64,000 nt of DNA from Buxus sempervirens (GCA_947561395.2 OX387194.1:29460036-29524035); one strand, 5' to 3'; counted from the stretch's first letter, positions 45,142 through 57,729 are shown. Notes: generated by a model from the letters alone, not told the origin. A program made the numbers and translations.

Positions 45142-46427
45142 GCTATACTATCTGATTTGTTGTTTTAGACCATTTGGGCAAGTCAAAGGGGAGCTTGGTA
45201 TAAGTGCAAGAAAATCCAAGAAAAGTGGTTAATCCGATTAAACCCACTAAAAAGAGAAAGCAGTTATGACCAAGGGCTATCATCCAGTTGTAATTCCTGA
45301 AAAACCATGGCAAATAGTCAAATTGAATCAAAGGAATGTACAAGTGTGTGCAATCCAAGGGGTTGGTGCCTATTGAGGCACGACTCCTAGACATACTTAT
45401 GTATGGAAGTACGTCCAAGTCCAAACTAGTCTTTCTTTCATCTGTTTTTTCATCTGCTCTGATTTCTGGTGCCTGACCAAACAGAAAACTTGCCATTGAG
45501 GGCGAAAAATACATGATGTTTGGAAAAGCTAAAAAATGAATCATCTTTAGGGTTGTTGGGAACCCTAAAGAAGGATACAACTTTGCTTCAATTGGCAGGG
45601 TAGGTTAAAAAGGCCTATCCCTAGGGATTATTGCCCTTGTTCTGATCTGATGTGCTTTCATCTGTTCATCTGTCTGATCTGCCCGGCTTTCATCTGCTCA
45701 AAGACTGACTCGGACTCAAAGTACTTCCAGTATACTAGAATGGGTCAAGGCCCATGGCTCGAAGGACTCAATGCATGGATCTGGGGGAGTTCCCCTGATC
45801 AAAGTTAGGTTGGCTTCCTAATTTAGGACTGAGATAACCCAGAGTATAGAGTCTACTCAATTTGATGCAAAGAGGGTAGGGGGTTGCTGCCCTAATGGAC
45901 TCTTGGATTTTAGATTGATTTTACTCCTCTTGTATTATCATTCACAATCTCATTCAACACAAAGGTTCATCAAAACGCTGGGTGGGAACAGGGTACACAG
46001 CCTGAGACAAACACCTACAAGGGTCTGTGCCAGATCCAAGACCCCTCGCGCATCACGGCAAGAAACTAGTGGCGCTATAGGAATCCCGTAACCTGGAGGG
46101 ATGTTTTACCTTCGCATCTCCCCGACAAGCCAGAGGCGCGTGAGGCTAATATCATCCCAAAAGTAGTTTATACGGTTAAGAAGGGTGGCTGCTAGAGAGG
46201 TCTAGGTTTTGGTGAAGAAGAACATTCACAATTCCAATCACAAATTCATTCAAGTCGGATCATCCACACAGACTCCCTCGTGCGTGTCACCCTACGCAGT
46301 TTATCTCAAAAGCAATAAGACATCCACGGTGTGGTGAGTGCATGTGATGTGCCTGTGGTTCGGTGCTGTGCACTAAACTAGGCGAGTTGACTCCTTTTTC
46401 CTAACCAGAGATTCTGGGTTGAGCAAA
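45142..46427 (-). other. Leader of element A
   Basis: This is the non-coding minus-strand sequence between the primer site and ORF1, about 1.3 kb. It shares blocks with the leader of D, for example around 45600-46000. No gene is seen. Confidence 0.65.
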
Positions 46428-46445
46428 TCCCCAACGAAGTCACCA
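46428..46445 (-). other. Primer binding site of element A
   Basis: On the minus strand TGGTGACTTCGTTGGGGA begins 3 bp after the 5' LTR, with the same GCC spacer as in D. It is related to D's site (TGGCGACTCCACTGGGGA) and differs at a few bases. Confidence 0.75.
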
Positions 46446-46448
46446 GGC

Positions 46449-49184
46449 TGTGCGCACGTCGAGGGAATGCGATGCGAGGGTGCACGCGATGAACGGGGGG
46501 TTTAGGAGTCGCCACTGCCTGATGGGGTGCAGGCAGACACCTGGGTGCCCTAAGGATGTCTACTTTGGTCTGCGGCTTGAGATTCCGGCCAAGGTCTTGA
46601 TTACGGTCCGGGGAAGTGCGTAGATCAAAGGTGTGGGTCCCTTTTATTTTAATTGATTTTATCTTTTTATCCAAGTGATGTTGGTCTAATGTGGGCCCGG
46701 TTGGAAGGCCCATTGGGTACCAAAGAGGGCTTAGGTCAAGCCCAATTCCCATTTGGGGTTATGTTGGATAACCCCGTTTATTGGATTTGGTTATTTGATT
46801 TGGGAGTTGTTATTTACACAAAATTGATGGGTTTACTGGGCCTAACCACAGAACAGATGTGGTTTGGCTTCAACCGCACAAGCAGTGCGGTTGAGGCCAA
46901 ACCACTCTGTGTGTGTGGTTTCGGCCCATAAAACCCGAAAGGGAACTTTTCCTGGGGGCTTTGGATTCATGGGTCTCTTGTGATGTTTCAGGAGTTGTGT
47001 GGGCCCACAGTGGTTCTGTGAGAGGGGAAGACCTCCTTTTTGGCCTTTTTTGGAATTCTTCGACAAAGAAAAGGGGGGGGGGGGGGAGAAGGCATTGGGG
47101 GTGCTGCCCCTCATTTATTTTCAGCAATATACAGTAGTGAGACATGGGTCTTGGCACCCTTATCTGGGTGTTTTTACTTCACTAATCAATAAATAATCCA
47201 GAACCAACAACAAGACACATCATATGGCATCACTGCAAACTTCACGAAATAAATAAAGGGGAACTTTGCTGTAGGTACAGTGGAGTAGCAGCAAATAAAT
47301 GGTAAGACATGCTAGGTAGAAATAGGGCATTGCATGTGGGCTGGGTGGAGGGTGGCACGCATGCTTAGGGCTCAATGGGTTGGGCTTGGGGGTGCAAGTA
47401 GGTAGGTAAACTTGCTGGGTATAGCAGTCGAACCACAGAGAGTTTAGGCATGCCAAAATCAGCAAGTGTAAAAATTGGGTAAGCATGGAGGCATTTCGAC
47501 GATCTCAAGACAGCCGCTATTGAGAGGATGGACCATGATATGAAGGCCTAAAATGGTGAGGAAAAGGAAGGATCTGCTGCTGTCCCCAGCAGCAACCTTC
47601 ACAAGTTATGACAAAGGGGATTATGGGGTAAAGGGAATATGCTCATCAACCCAAAACAGTAAGCTAAAGGGGGGGCATACAGGGGGAACATATTAATGAC
47701 TCAAAAACAACGACCAGACATGCAAAACAATAAAGAAAATAACACCACATACGTGCATGTGTGTGTTCATCATACCCTTTTTCAAGAAGATTTGGAAATC
47801 AGAAACAACACCATGAGATAGGATGATGTAAAAACAATAAAGAGGGCTGCATTCTCGCATCCTATTAGCAAGGTATGCCGTGCACCCTTCTTGGTAACAA
47901 GCCAGCATAGTATGAGGGAAATCCGCAAAGCCATATTCATACAAAAAAAAAAAAAAGGAAATAGCAATAATCTAGCGTGGATGATCTCTCATCCTCATCC
48001 TATCCCTAGAGTTACAGAAAAGAACCAAAACAGTAGCTTAGATGACACAGAATGCATGGACGATCTCTCATCCTCCCCCTAGAGTTACAAATACCCTACC
48101 TTTTACCTTGGAGACTTTCATATAGCAAGATGGCAAGAAAACATGCAAGGGTAATATAAAAGAAACAGTTCCAGGTGAAGGAGAGAATAAGCTTCTCCCA
48201 AAACATCATGCTAAGAATTCATTTTCATATATATGGTACAAAACACCACAAGAAACAATACCTGGGGGTGAGGAGGTCCTGGAGTAGTGTATGGGACTCC
48301 GTTGAAGCAAAACCAAGTGCTGGGAGGCTCCCTTTCAGTAGTGACAGCAACTCAAACCTTCTTCTTCAAGCTTGGTAGTGGTGGAGAAGAGAGGTGGAGG
48401 GCTTAAGAGGCATTGGGAGTGGGTTTGGGAGGTGTTGGAGGCAAAAGAGATGGGAGAAATGGGGTTTGGAAGTTCAGTGGGCAGGGGAGAAGGAACAGTG
48501 GAAGTCGGCCATCCTTAGTCCCATGCTTGGATTTTGCTTTTATAGCACATTGAGACAAAACCGCATACTTAGAGCGGTTTTGCCAAAAATGAACAGTAAC
48601 CGCACATACCGTGCGGTTTGGTCGAAACCGCAGGGTATGTGCGGTTTTGGCACTGTCTTTTCCGCATTTAATAGGGGGACAAATTGGTTAGCGCAATCTA
48701 GTGCCCCATGCTGTGCGGTTGCCTTTTCGCGCATCGCTTGCGCTGATTGGCTGGCGCAAGCGGTGGCCGAAAAATCGACCGGACTTCACATGCGGTCGCG
48801 GTGCGGCAAATCTTTCAGATTTGCCCTTTTTCCCTCTTTTTGGTTATGTTGATGGCTGAGGTGACTCAGCCGCCCACTCGGACGAGTTGGAATTCCCCAA
48901 TTTTTATTATTTCCCATTTATCTTAATTAGTTTAATTAAGATATTTTAACTTTGACTGATTTGCCCCTGGGACTGTTTTGCTCATATCTTCTCCATCCGG
49001 GCTCTGATTCCTGCAAACTTAATTGCATTGGAACCGTGTCGGGATGCTTTAACCATTGGGATAGGTTATAGCAGTCAATTTGGACTCAGAGGGAAAGTCA
49101 TCTTTTGCTCTTAAGGGTTTAGACCTGTCTTTTAGGGTTTTGCTTTCGAGCTTTTTAGAGGGGTACAAAAATGAGGTGCTTACA
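46449..49184 (-). repeat. Element A 5' LTR
   Basis: This is 2736 bp and matches 1695-4572 with clear divergence in sequence and length, consistent with an old insertion. It has the AACCGCA/TGCGGTT palindromes near 46870-46890 and 48555-48800 and the TATA box TATAAAAGC on the minus strand near 48535-48543. A G run lies at about 47071-47085. The right end CA is followed by GTATG and then copia sequence. Confidence 0.9.
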
Positions 49185-49189
49185 GTATG
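49185..49189. repeat. Target-site duplication GTATG of Ogre A, right copy
   Basis: This matches 1690-1694. Copia coding sequence resumes directly after it. Confidence 0.9.
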
Positions 49190-52100
49190 GTCTCAATAGT
49201 TGAATTAGCTAGACTTGATTTTGATATTTCTTTTAGTAGAGATCCCTTTGTTATTAGTTTTGGTGGTGTAGTTTTTGTTAAGGGTTTGTGACTGATGGAT
49301 TATATTGTTTGAATACAGTTTCAGATTTTAATTCTTCTCTCTATTTGGCTCATTCTGATGATGATGTGATATCTCAGTCTTTATTGTGGCATGCTAGACT
49401 AGGCCATATTAGCCAAGATAGATTGAACAGGTTGGTTCAAGCAGCTCTTTTGGGATCGCTAGCCAAAGTTAATCTTCCTCTTTGTGAGGATTGTCTAGAA
49501 GGGAAGTCAAGTTGAAAACCATGGCAAAGCAAAAAGAGCTACAAAACCCTTAGAGTTGATCCATTCTAATGTGTGTGGACCAATCAATGTCAAACCCTAG
49601 CGAGGAGAATCCTATTACATCACATTCAGATGACTACACTCGATATAGATATGCTTTCTTGATCTCGCATAAGTCAAAAGCATTAGATTGCTTCAAGCGT
49701 TTCTTAGTTGAGGTCGAAAATCAGTTGGAATCCTACTTCATCACATTCATAGATGACTACACGTGATATGGATATGTTTTCTTGATGTCGCATAAGTCAG
49801 AAGCATTAGATTGCTTCAAGCGTTTCTGTGCTGAGGTTGAAAATCAGTTGGAATCCTACTTCATCACATTCATAGATGACTACACGTGATATGGATATGT
49901 TTTCTTGATCTCGCATAAGTCAGAAGGATTAGATTGCTTCAGGCATTTCTTGGATGAGGTCGAAAATCAGTTGGAAAGGCACATTAAGTGCTTAAGGACT
50001 GATAGAGGTCGCAAGTATTTATTTGAGCTTTTCTAGGAACCCTGTGAGGAAAAGGAATCATGAGGTAGTTAACAATGCCAGGTACTCCACAACAAAGTAG
50101 CGTTGTAGAAAGGTGGAACCGAACTTTGCTGAATATGGTGAGTTCAATGATGGCGCAGACAAACCTTCCTATAAGCTTTTGCAGAGATGCATTAATGATT
50201 GTAGCCTATATCCTTAATTGAGTTCCTACAAGGTCAATTCCCCTTACTCCGTATGAATTGTGGACGGGAAGAAGACCTGGTCTTGATCATTTGAGACCGT
50301 GGGGATTAGCAACATATGTTCATGTATCTTCGCATCAGGTTGGGAAATTAGACCGAAGAGCCTTAAAGTGCATCTTTGTTAGGTACTCTGAGCACTCTAA
50401 AGGCTACATGTTTGTACGTGAATGCGCCAATCGTGGTTTGGCAGAAATTGAGTCTCAAGATGTGGATTTCATTGAGAATGATTTCCCAAGCAGGAAGAGA
50501 TCCGATGACAGTCTTGAGCTCTACGAAACAAACCTGGACTAACTCCAACAGACATTCCTAAAGAACCTACTGAAACACCTATGGTAACTTCTCCAACTAG
50601 GGATGGAGATAACCAACGTGTTGAAGACAATGGGAGGTATCGTTTACCCAGTGGGAGCTTTTAGTTTGAAACAGAGTCGGATACACTGAGCTTAAGGAAA
50701 AGTAAGCATATGAAGATTCCTCGACGTCGATTTGACATAGAGGGTGAATCTTTCATGATCGCTTCTTTGGAGGATGACGAGTCCGGTTCGTACCAAGAGG
50801 CTTTGTCATCTCCCACATCCCATTAATGTACACCATAAAAGATGAGATTGCTTTCATGGAGAAGAAATAAGTTTGGGAACTTATAGATCTTCCGCCTGGA
50901 CATAAGCGTATTAGGAAAAAATGAGTTCTCAAGATCAAATGCAAGGCTGATGGGAGCATTGAAAAGTACAAGGCTCATTTAGTGGTGAAAGGCTATACTC
51001 AAGGAATGGGTATAGATTATGAGGAAAAATTCTGTCTAATGGTGAGATTTGCCTCCATTTGCCTAATTCTGGCAATAGTGGCCTGTTTGGATTTAGTGCT
51101 TTTCCAAATGGATGTGAAAATGACATTTTTTTAATGGAGAATTGGACGAAGAGATCTACATATATTAGCCTGAAGGCTTTGTATGTGCGAGCTTAAGTGT
51201 TCCATTTATGGCCTTAAATAGTCGTCCAGGCAATGGTATCTATGATTTCATAGAGCTATCATTGAGTACGGGTTCATGATGACCGAGGAAGACCATTATG
51301 TGTACGTTAGACACAAGCTTCTTAATCCTGTTGTTATCTATTGATGACATCCTACTGGCCAAAAATGACATGAGGTTGATTGTCGCCACTAAAGAGTGGT
51401 TGTCCTCAAATTTTGAGATGAAGGACATGGGTGAAGCAAGTTACATTCTAGGAGTTAAGATCCATAGAGATCGCGATAAGAGGTTTCTTGGTTGGTCTCA
51501 AGAAACTTATATAAAGGAAACTCTTGAGCGCTTCAACATACAGAATGCTAAATCCATTGAGACGCCTGTTGAGAAAAGGCTTGTACTACATTCGGGTCTT
51601 TGTCCACAAAGTGAAGTAGAAAGGACACAGATGGCCCGAGTACTTTATTCAAGTGCCGTGGGCTGCTTGATGTACACAATGGTGTGCAGTAGACTAAATA
51701 TCAGTTATGTTGTTAGGTTGGTCAGTAGATTCTAAAGCAATCTCGGTGTTAAGCATTGGAAGGTCATTAAAAGGATATTCTGGTACCTGAGAGCTACAAC
51801 CGATTATATGTTATGCTATTGAGGAGCAAACTTGCGGCTAGCTAGATTTGGTGACACTGACTGGGCTAGTAGCACAGATGATCCTGTGTCGACGTTTGGA
51901 TATGTTTTCATGCTAGGTGGCGGGGCCATCTCTTGGTGTAGCAAGAAACAATCATGTGTCATGTTGTCAACCATGGAATCAAAATATATTGTATGCAGTG
52001 CTGCCGTCTAAGAAGCCGAATGGTTGAAACGGTTTTTGAGAGATCTTACAGTGATAGCCAATTCTGAAAGATCGATTACTATCAATTGTGATAGTATGTC

Positions 52101-52311
52101 AACATTGGCTTATGTGAAAGATTCCAAGTATCATGGAAGTACGAAACACATTGACATTAGATATCACTATATTAGAGAAAGAGTGGCGCAAGGAGACGTG
52201 ATACTGACTCATTTCCCCACAAAACACCTAATTGTTGATCCATTGATTAAGCCAATTCCTAGAGAGGCTTTCAAGTCACATGTTAGGGAGATGGGATTGA
52301 CTCGGTTGTAA
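49190..52311 (+). pseudogene. Ty1/copia fossil, right part: integrase, RT, RNase H
   Basis: This continues the copia element interrupted at 1694. It starts with the pre-integrase zinc region (WHARLGHISQDRL, then CEDCLEG; 49288-49515), followed by integrase core pieces (about 49560-50240, with RSIPLTPYELW). RT follows at about 50860-51480, with YKAHLVVKGYTQGMGIDYEE and IDDILLAKNDMRL. RNase H lies at about 51830-52311, with STKHIDIRYHYIRERV. The domain order (integrase before RT) is diagnostic for copia; the sequence resembles Tnt1-like Pol proteins. Many breaks are present, so it is an old fossil. Confidence 0.9.
49605..49973 (+). repeat. Three tandem copies of about 124 bp in the copia integrase region
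   Basis: Copies begin at about 49605, 49729 and 49853 and share GATGACTACAC, TTCTTGAT.TCGCATAAGTC and GAAAATCAGTTG. They probably arose by local duplication within this copy, since one integrase normally has this segment once. Confidence 0.8.
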
Positions 52312-53449
52312 TTTATTAGTTTCCTTAAGTTTACTTGAGACATTTTCTTTATGATATGAGAATACATTTTGATTCATCTACTTGTGTTGTTTTGATGAAT
52401 TATATGCATATAAACATTTATTGGATATGTCACTAGGCTAATGGATCGGCCACTCACACCGCGATTTGCGCTGGAGCATATTTTGTGAGCGAGATGAGGC
52501 TTATGGAGGACTTATGCCTATTAGGGAGGCATTTAGAAGACTTTGAAGGACATATCATGGGATATTGTCCATATGTCGCCTTAGATTTGTTCCAAGATAA
52601 GATTCTTAAGGAATCGAGCATTTTTGTTTGAGTGGAAGACACATAGAATTTGCATAGCCTGATAGCTGTGCGTGAGCACTTTAGCCTAACCGCAGTACAG
52701 GTGTGACTTGGGCGAAGCACTCAGGTTAGTTGCATACGTTGTGACTAGACTAAGGCTCGTATGGCGTAGAGGAGTTGACATACTAATTTAAATGAGCTCC
52801 ACTGTAGTATGTATTCATATTGCATGTGCTTTGATGATTTACGTTTGGAGGGCAAGTGAATGAATCCCTGCTTCCTTGTCATGTGAGCCCAAACTAGAAT
52901 CCTTTCAAGGAACCAACTTGTGCCCTTATGGATCGATGACAATGTCATAAAGCAGAGATTTGAAGATTGCTACTTTAGATTCTCCCTATGACCATGATTG
53001 ATTCAGCCTAATGGGCAATATCTAGGAAAGAATTCGGATCAAAGTGGAGTGGCATGTGGCATTGGGAAGACCTTATGATATCACTTCTATGAAATAAAGA
53101 TGGAAATGTGCTCAGTATAAACAAATTGTTTTTTGTAGTTATCTATCCATCTATATATATGGAATATATAAGGTATTTACATATTCATATTTTTATGAGC
53201 ATTATTTCAGTGAGGTTGAACTTGGAGCCTAAGTTTAGTACTAAAGAGGGATTAGGAGAGCTCAATCCAATGTGGTCACATGGGTCTAGGGCATTTGCGA
53301 GATTTTCGAGTGTATCTCTATGTTGGTTGGATGGAACTTGGTATAGTGTCACTTACCCTGCAACACTCTCGTTAGCCGCACGACCTATTTCCTAGTATGA
53401 CCTAGAAGATCGTCGTGGAACACTTGTTGAAATCCTCATATCTGGGCAA
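52312..53449 (+). other. Copia 3' non-coding region
   Basis: About 1.1 kb lies between the end of RNase H and the polypurine tract. No gene is visible. It is longer than in many copia elements. Confidence 0.6.
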
Positions 53450-53459
53450 GTGGGAGATG
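53450..53459 (+). other. Copia polypurine tract
   Basis: AAGTGGGAGA directly precedes the LTR start TGTTATAC. This is the usual arrangement in plant copia elements. Confidence 0.8.
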
Positions 53460-53897
53460 TTATACTTTGTGGGTTCCACCCGTGGGAGGTACGGGTCCCA
53501 TGTGTGGTTGACCCGATCCACTTTAAGATGCCCAGTATGAGGGGGCCAGGTAGTTAGAGATAGAGATGGAGTGTAGATAAGAACCCCATATTGTGGGACT
53601 CTATCTCTTGCTCTCTCCATAACTAGCACCACATGGCTCCCTATTTGTGTGATCGTGTCATTTGTGAGAAGGAGCCAAAGCCCAGAGAAGAAGTGTTCCA
53701 GCATGAATAGAAAGTTCTACTTTGTAGAGAATAGTGGTTCTATCCTAGAAGATCTAGGGTCCCGTCCATTCTAGGGAAGGATTTACATTGTGGAAAGAAA
53801 AGAGGATCCTGTTTAATCAAGTTCTCTAGAGATGTGGGTGTAATCCAGTTTGTGATCCGTTGATTTTGCTGTGTATTTCGGATTTGGATCTGTTACA
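53460..53897 (+). repeat. Copia 3' LTR (about 438 bp)
   Basis: The LTR starts TGTTATACTT after the polypurine tract and ends CTGTTACA at 53897. The right end is inferred from the CA terminus and the change to LTR F sequence. No matching 5' LTR is present in the window. Confidence 0.7.
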
Positions 53898-55240
53898 GGT
53901 ATGTATCTAAAACCCAACAAATCAACACACTTCAAATGAAATAAAAAAGATGTAGAAACATTTACGGCAAAGAATGGCTCAAATTTCTCATTATTTGGAG
54001 GGTTAGAGCCTTGCATAGCCCGACTTCACTTTGAATTGTTTAGATCTAAGGAGATTTGGCCATGAGGCTTGCTCCAAGAGATTAAAACTACTTAAAAATC
54101 ACCAAAAGAGTTATGAGATGTTGAAACATTTATGGCAAAGAATGGCTCAAATTTCTCATTATTTGGAGGGTTAGACCCTTGCATAGCTCGACTTCACTTT
54201 GAATTGTTTAGATCTAAGGAGATTTGGCCATGAGGCCTACTCCAAGAGATTACAACTACTTAAAAATCATCAAAAGAGTTATGATATGTTGATTTAAGGT
54301 TGAATCCTCAGATCTACCATATTGAGCATGATAGATCTAAGGATTCATGCCTAGAATTAAAGAAAAAAACACAAGTGGATGTCTGTTTTGTGTAAAAGTA
54401 TGAAAACTCAGTAATTATGGAAGAATTACATATCTGAGGCTATGAGGTTGCTTAGATCCACGAAATTCCTCTTAATTGGAAGAGCAAACTCCAATAAAAC
54501 AACACCCAAAGCTCACGCAAGAGAAACAAATCAACAAAATACAATAAATGAGTTATAAACCTAAAGGATCCATCCCTTAGATCATTTCCTCTGGCCTTAT
54601 CTTCACGTTTAACGACTAAAGAGAGGCTTAAGGTACTTTGACCTAGGTTTGGAGTTTCATACACACCAAAGCTCTAACCTAAAGAAAATTAGAAGAGAGA
54701 GATTACTCAAATGTAAAGAAAATTGCAAAATTAGAAAAGGAATTATACCTTAGGATGCATTTGGAGACCTTGGTAGCTTGAGAAGACACTTGGACAGAGT
54801 TTATCCTCCTCTAGCAAGAGCTCTTGAGCAACAACTTTCCAGCCCTTTGCAAGAAGGAAGGACTCTCTATTTATAAGCAAGAGTAAGGGTAGAAGAGTGT
54901 CCCAAGGGCATGCACAAAAGATGCTCTTGATCTTCCAATTGAAAACCAAGGCTTGCATTGGAGGGAATTGGACAAATTTCGGAGGCCAATTTAGGGGAAC
55001 CAAGCTTTATAGAAAGAGGTTTCAATGTAAATAAGAGGTAGCTTGGGGAAAATTCAAATTGATGATTTTTGGGTTGAACCAGAATCTCAGACCGGTCACA
55101 AATAAACATTGTATAATTGGTGAAACAATTTGGTCACAAAGAAATAATGAGTAACCGATATTATATTTTGGTTATACTTATTTTATTTGTGACCGTTACA
55201 TCATAACAGTTAACAACCGATATTTGTTTGACTGACACAT
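53898..55240 (-). repeat. LTR F fragment, family of solo LTR C
   Basis: This is part of a minus-strand LTR related to C and E. It has two tandem copies of a 168-bp unit (from about 53958 and 54126; CATTTA.GGCAAAGAATGGC, TCATTATTTGGAGG), a TATA box (TATAAATAGAG, about 54865-54875) and a diverged palindrome region with GGTCACAAA and TTTGTGACC (about 55090-55200). Both ends are cut: on the left by the copia LTR, on the right by LTR E starting at 55241. Confidence 0.7.
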
Positions 55241-57702
55241 TGTGAGACCATAGAAATCACCTACGTGACCTCCTAACCATCACACTGAATTCATACAAAA
55301 CAGAAGTCACCACCATTCAGATTTAAGGTGTAAATGGACACCAAAGTGAGCATAAAAATGAAAATAGAGCTAAAGTAGCTCTACTTTATGGTTTAGTCCA
55401 GAGATTGGGTAAGGGGGTTAGGTTATGAGTAGGAGAAGTGTTAGTCACCCCTAATCATTCACACAAAGTGGTTGCCATATGCTATTCATGCTTCAACTTG
55501 CTTGTAAACAAAGATCACTCAAAACATGTAAATTAAACAATCATATGTATGATTTTCCTCATGAGATGTCCAATGGATTGTAGACTCTCTCTGAGGAAGT
55601 ATCACCTTTAGGACTTTATGATCCAAGTAAAAATCAAGGTAAAACTTGAAGAAAAGCAAATTAAAGAAAATTGGAAAGGTTATGCTATTTGAGCTGAAAA
55701 TTTTCAATCAATCATAAATCATTCAACTCAAACTCAAATTGAGTGAAACCAGAGCCATTTGAAAACTTGAATGAAGTAGATGTTCAGTAAAAATTTCAAT
55801 TGAATTTGATTAAAATCAAAGAAGATATACTTGTTCAAAGTTGCTGTTGTAAAACAGTAAAAGCGATGAGTAGCCAACTTTGAAAGCCTATTTGTAGAGA
55901 TTGACTTCATATAAATCCTTGAACATTGGTGTGAATGAAGTATGAGGTGCCATCTTTCGAATAAAATAAGCCTCACTTAAAACTTCATCCATTTGTAATT
56001 TGTGTGTCCTCTCAACATGCTTAGAGGATCATAGATTGACTCTGTAATCTGTTACTGAGCAATACAGAGTCAATCAAGCACACATAGCTCAAATTAAAGT
56101 AAAAAATTATGAAAATAATTAGATTTGAAAATAGACTTATAAAGGAAGATCAAAAATTGAAATCACTCAAATCGGAGTTGAAATGAGCCTTTGGTGCTCA
56201 ATCAAAGTGACAAGTTCAACAATCTACTTTGATCTAAATCATCAACTTCAATCAAATGGTTTGAAAAATAGGCTCAATATAAATTGCTCAAATTTTAGAG
56301 GATTAAACTAGACATCCTCACCTTTCACATGTCTCTAAAATCAATAAAAAATTCATCCATATGATAAAGTTATGAATGATCCAAGACAAGGTACAGGCTC
56401 TGTCCAAATCTGTAGAATTGAGTGAAAATCAAGCCAAAATAGTGTGTGTGTGTGTGTGCTTGATCCATACGATCTGATTTGAAATCACCTAAAATGAGTT
56501 GAAAACACCTTAGAAACATTTAGGGCATGGATTTGGCTCAGATCTCTCATTATTTGGAGAGGAAGAGCCAAATTTACCCAAATTAGATGATAAGATAGTA
56601 CTTGAATTGAAATAAAAATGAGAGAGAAGGGATAAGATCTCACCTTGGTTGTTTGAGAGGCCTGAGTGGAGAATTGGGCAGAGGTTCCCTTCTTCAAAAT
56701 CACTCAATCTTCAAAATTTTAGCCATTTGCTAGAGGAGAGACCTTTTATTTATAGGCAAGAGCAAGGGCAATAAAGTCCCAAGGGTAGACACAAATGTGT
56801 GTTTAGATCCTTCCAACTCAAGTCTAAGGCATGAATTAGGGGAATTTGGCCAATTTCGAAGGCCAATTTAGGAAATTCAGGCTTCCCAGAGAAAGGTATG
56901 GATGTCAATAAGTGAAAGCTCGCGGGGTTTTTCAATTTGAAATAAATCACTTGTATCTGAAAACTCAAGTCGGCTACAAAGATAAACTTTATAACCGAAA
57001 TTATATTTCGATCATAATCAAATATATGTATATCCGAAATAAAATTTTGATTATAAATAAAAAAAATTCATGACCGAATCATTTATACATAAAATTGAGT
57101 TTGACCGAAATAAGTTTTAGTTTCAACGTAAAAACACAGCTTCTGCATAGCCTTGACCCTTACCTGCAAAGGCAATACTTATTTACATGTAATATCATTT
57201 AAGTAAATGTCCTCGTATTTTTTAATCTCCATTCACTTAAAATATTACATGTAAATAAGCAAACACCCCCCATTTAAATCCATTAAAAATAGTTTCAAGC
57301 CCAAATTCCAAATGAATAAAAGGTCAACTTTCCAGTTCAAGGCTAAATTCCGGTTTTTCAGGTTCAATAAAAAAAATCAATATGTTAATGCTAGGGTATT
57401 TGTTAAGATTTAAAGGCTCAAAAAATTCATTTATGCAATAACATTGCTAAAAACCTAATTACCGGGAAAAATTATCTTAAAATCTTTTATTAAAAAATAT
57501 TTCATTTTTTGGATCAAAAGACAACAAAATTCCATAGGAAAAGTTTGAGTTCGCGTAAAAGATTGAATTCGACCCTTTTCCTTTGTGGTTTTGGATTCAA
57601 ATGGATTAAGGATCTCAAACCCAATGCTAAGAATTGAAAATTCCAATAAAATATCTCTCCTTCAAGATTTACGAAAAATCATGCAATTTTGGGGTGTCCA
57701 CA
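55241..57702 (-). repeat. LTR E, family of solo LTR C, with adjoining polypurine tract
   Basis: The block runs from TGTGAGACCA at 55241 to GTCCACA at 57702 (about 2.46 kb). Alignment with C by eye shows many shared blocks. Examples are the start, a TTATTTACATGTAATATCAT segment near 57178 (43330 in C), TATA on the minus strand near 56747-56755, and the LTR start GTGGACACCCC. It is followed on the right by a polypurine tract, so it is the 3' LTR of a minus-strand element whose internal part is gone. No duplication is visible. A short (GT)n lies near 56441-56458. Confidence 0.82.
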
Positions 57703-57718
57703 ACTGCCCCTCTTTGCT
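57703..57718 (-). other. Polypurine tract next to LTR E
   Basis: AGCAAAGAGGGGCAGT on the minus strand directly precedes the LTR start. It is one base different from the tract of D, which places the C/E/F family in the same Tat/Ogre group despite different LTR sequence. Confidence 0.82.
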
Positions 57719-57729
57719 GGAGTTGTAAC

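Larger units (their letters stand above)
1695..49184 (-). mobile_element. Ogre/Tat Ty3-gypsy element A (old host of the nest, broken)
   Basis: This is a minus-strand Tat/Ogre retrotransposon. In its own direction it has a 5' LTR (46449-49184), primer site, long leader, extra ORF1, two tandem-repeat arrays, gag, protease, RT, RNase H, a second RNase H, integrase, a long 3' UTR, polypurine tract and 3' LTR (1695-4572). Three later insertions split it: D (7835-29268), solo LTR B (31342-34221) and solo LTR C (40647-43872). Without these and their duplications it is about 19.9 kb, typical of Ogre. The coding parts are pseudogenised with many breaks. Its two LTRs differ far more than those of D, so A is clearly older. 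Confidence 0.92.

Noticed and set aside
45143-45580. Minus-strand open frame of 145 aa in the leader of element A
   Set aside because: It is in the non-coding leader, has no domain, and its counterpart in D is not open in the same way.
52454-53704. Minus-strand open frames in the copia 3' region
   Set aside because: Short, no domain, and they overlap the copia 3' UTR and LTR.
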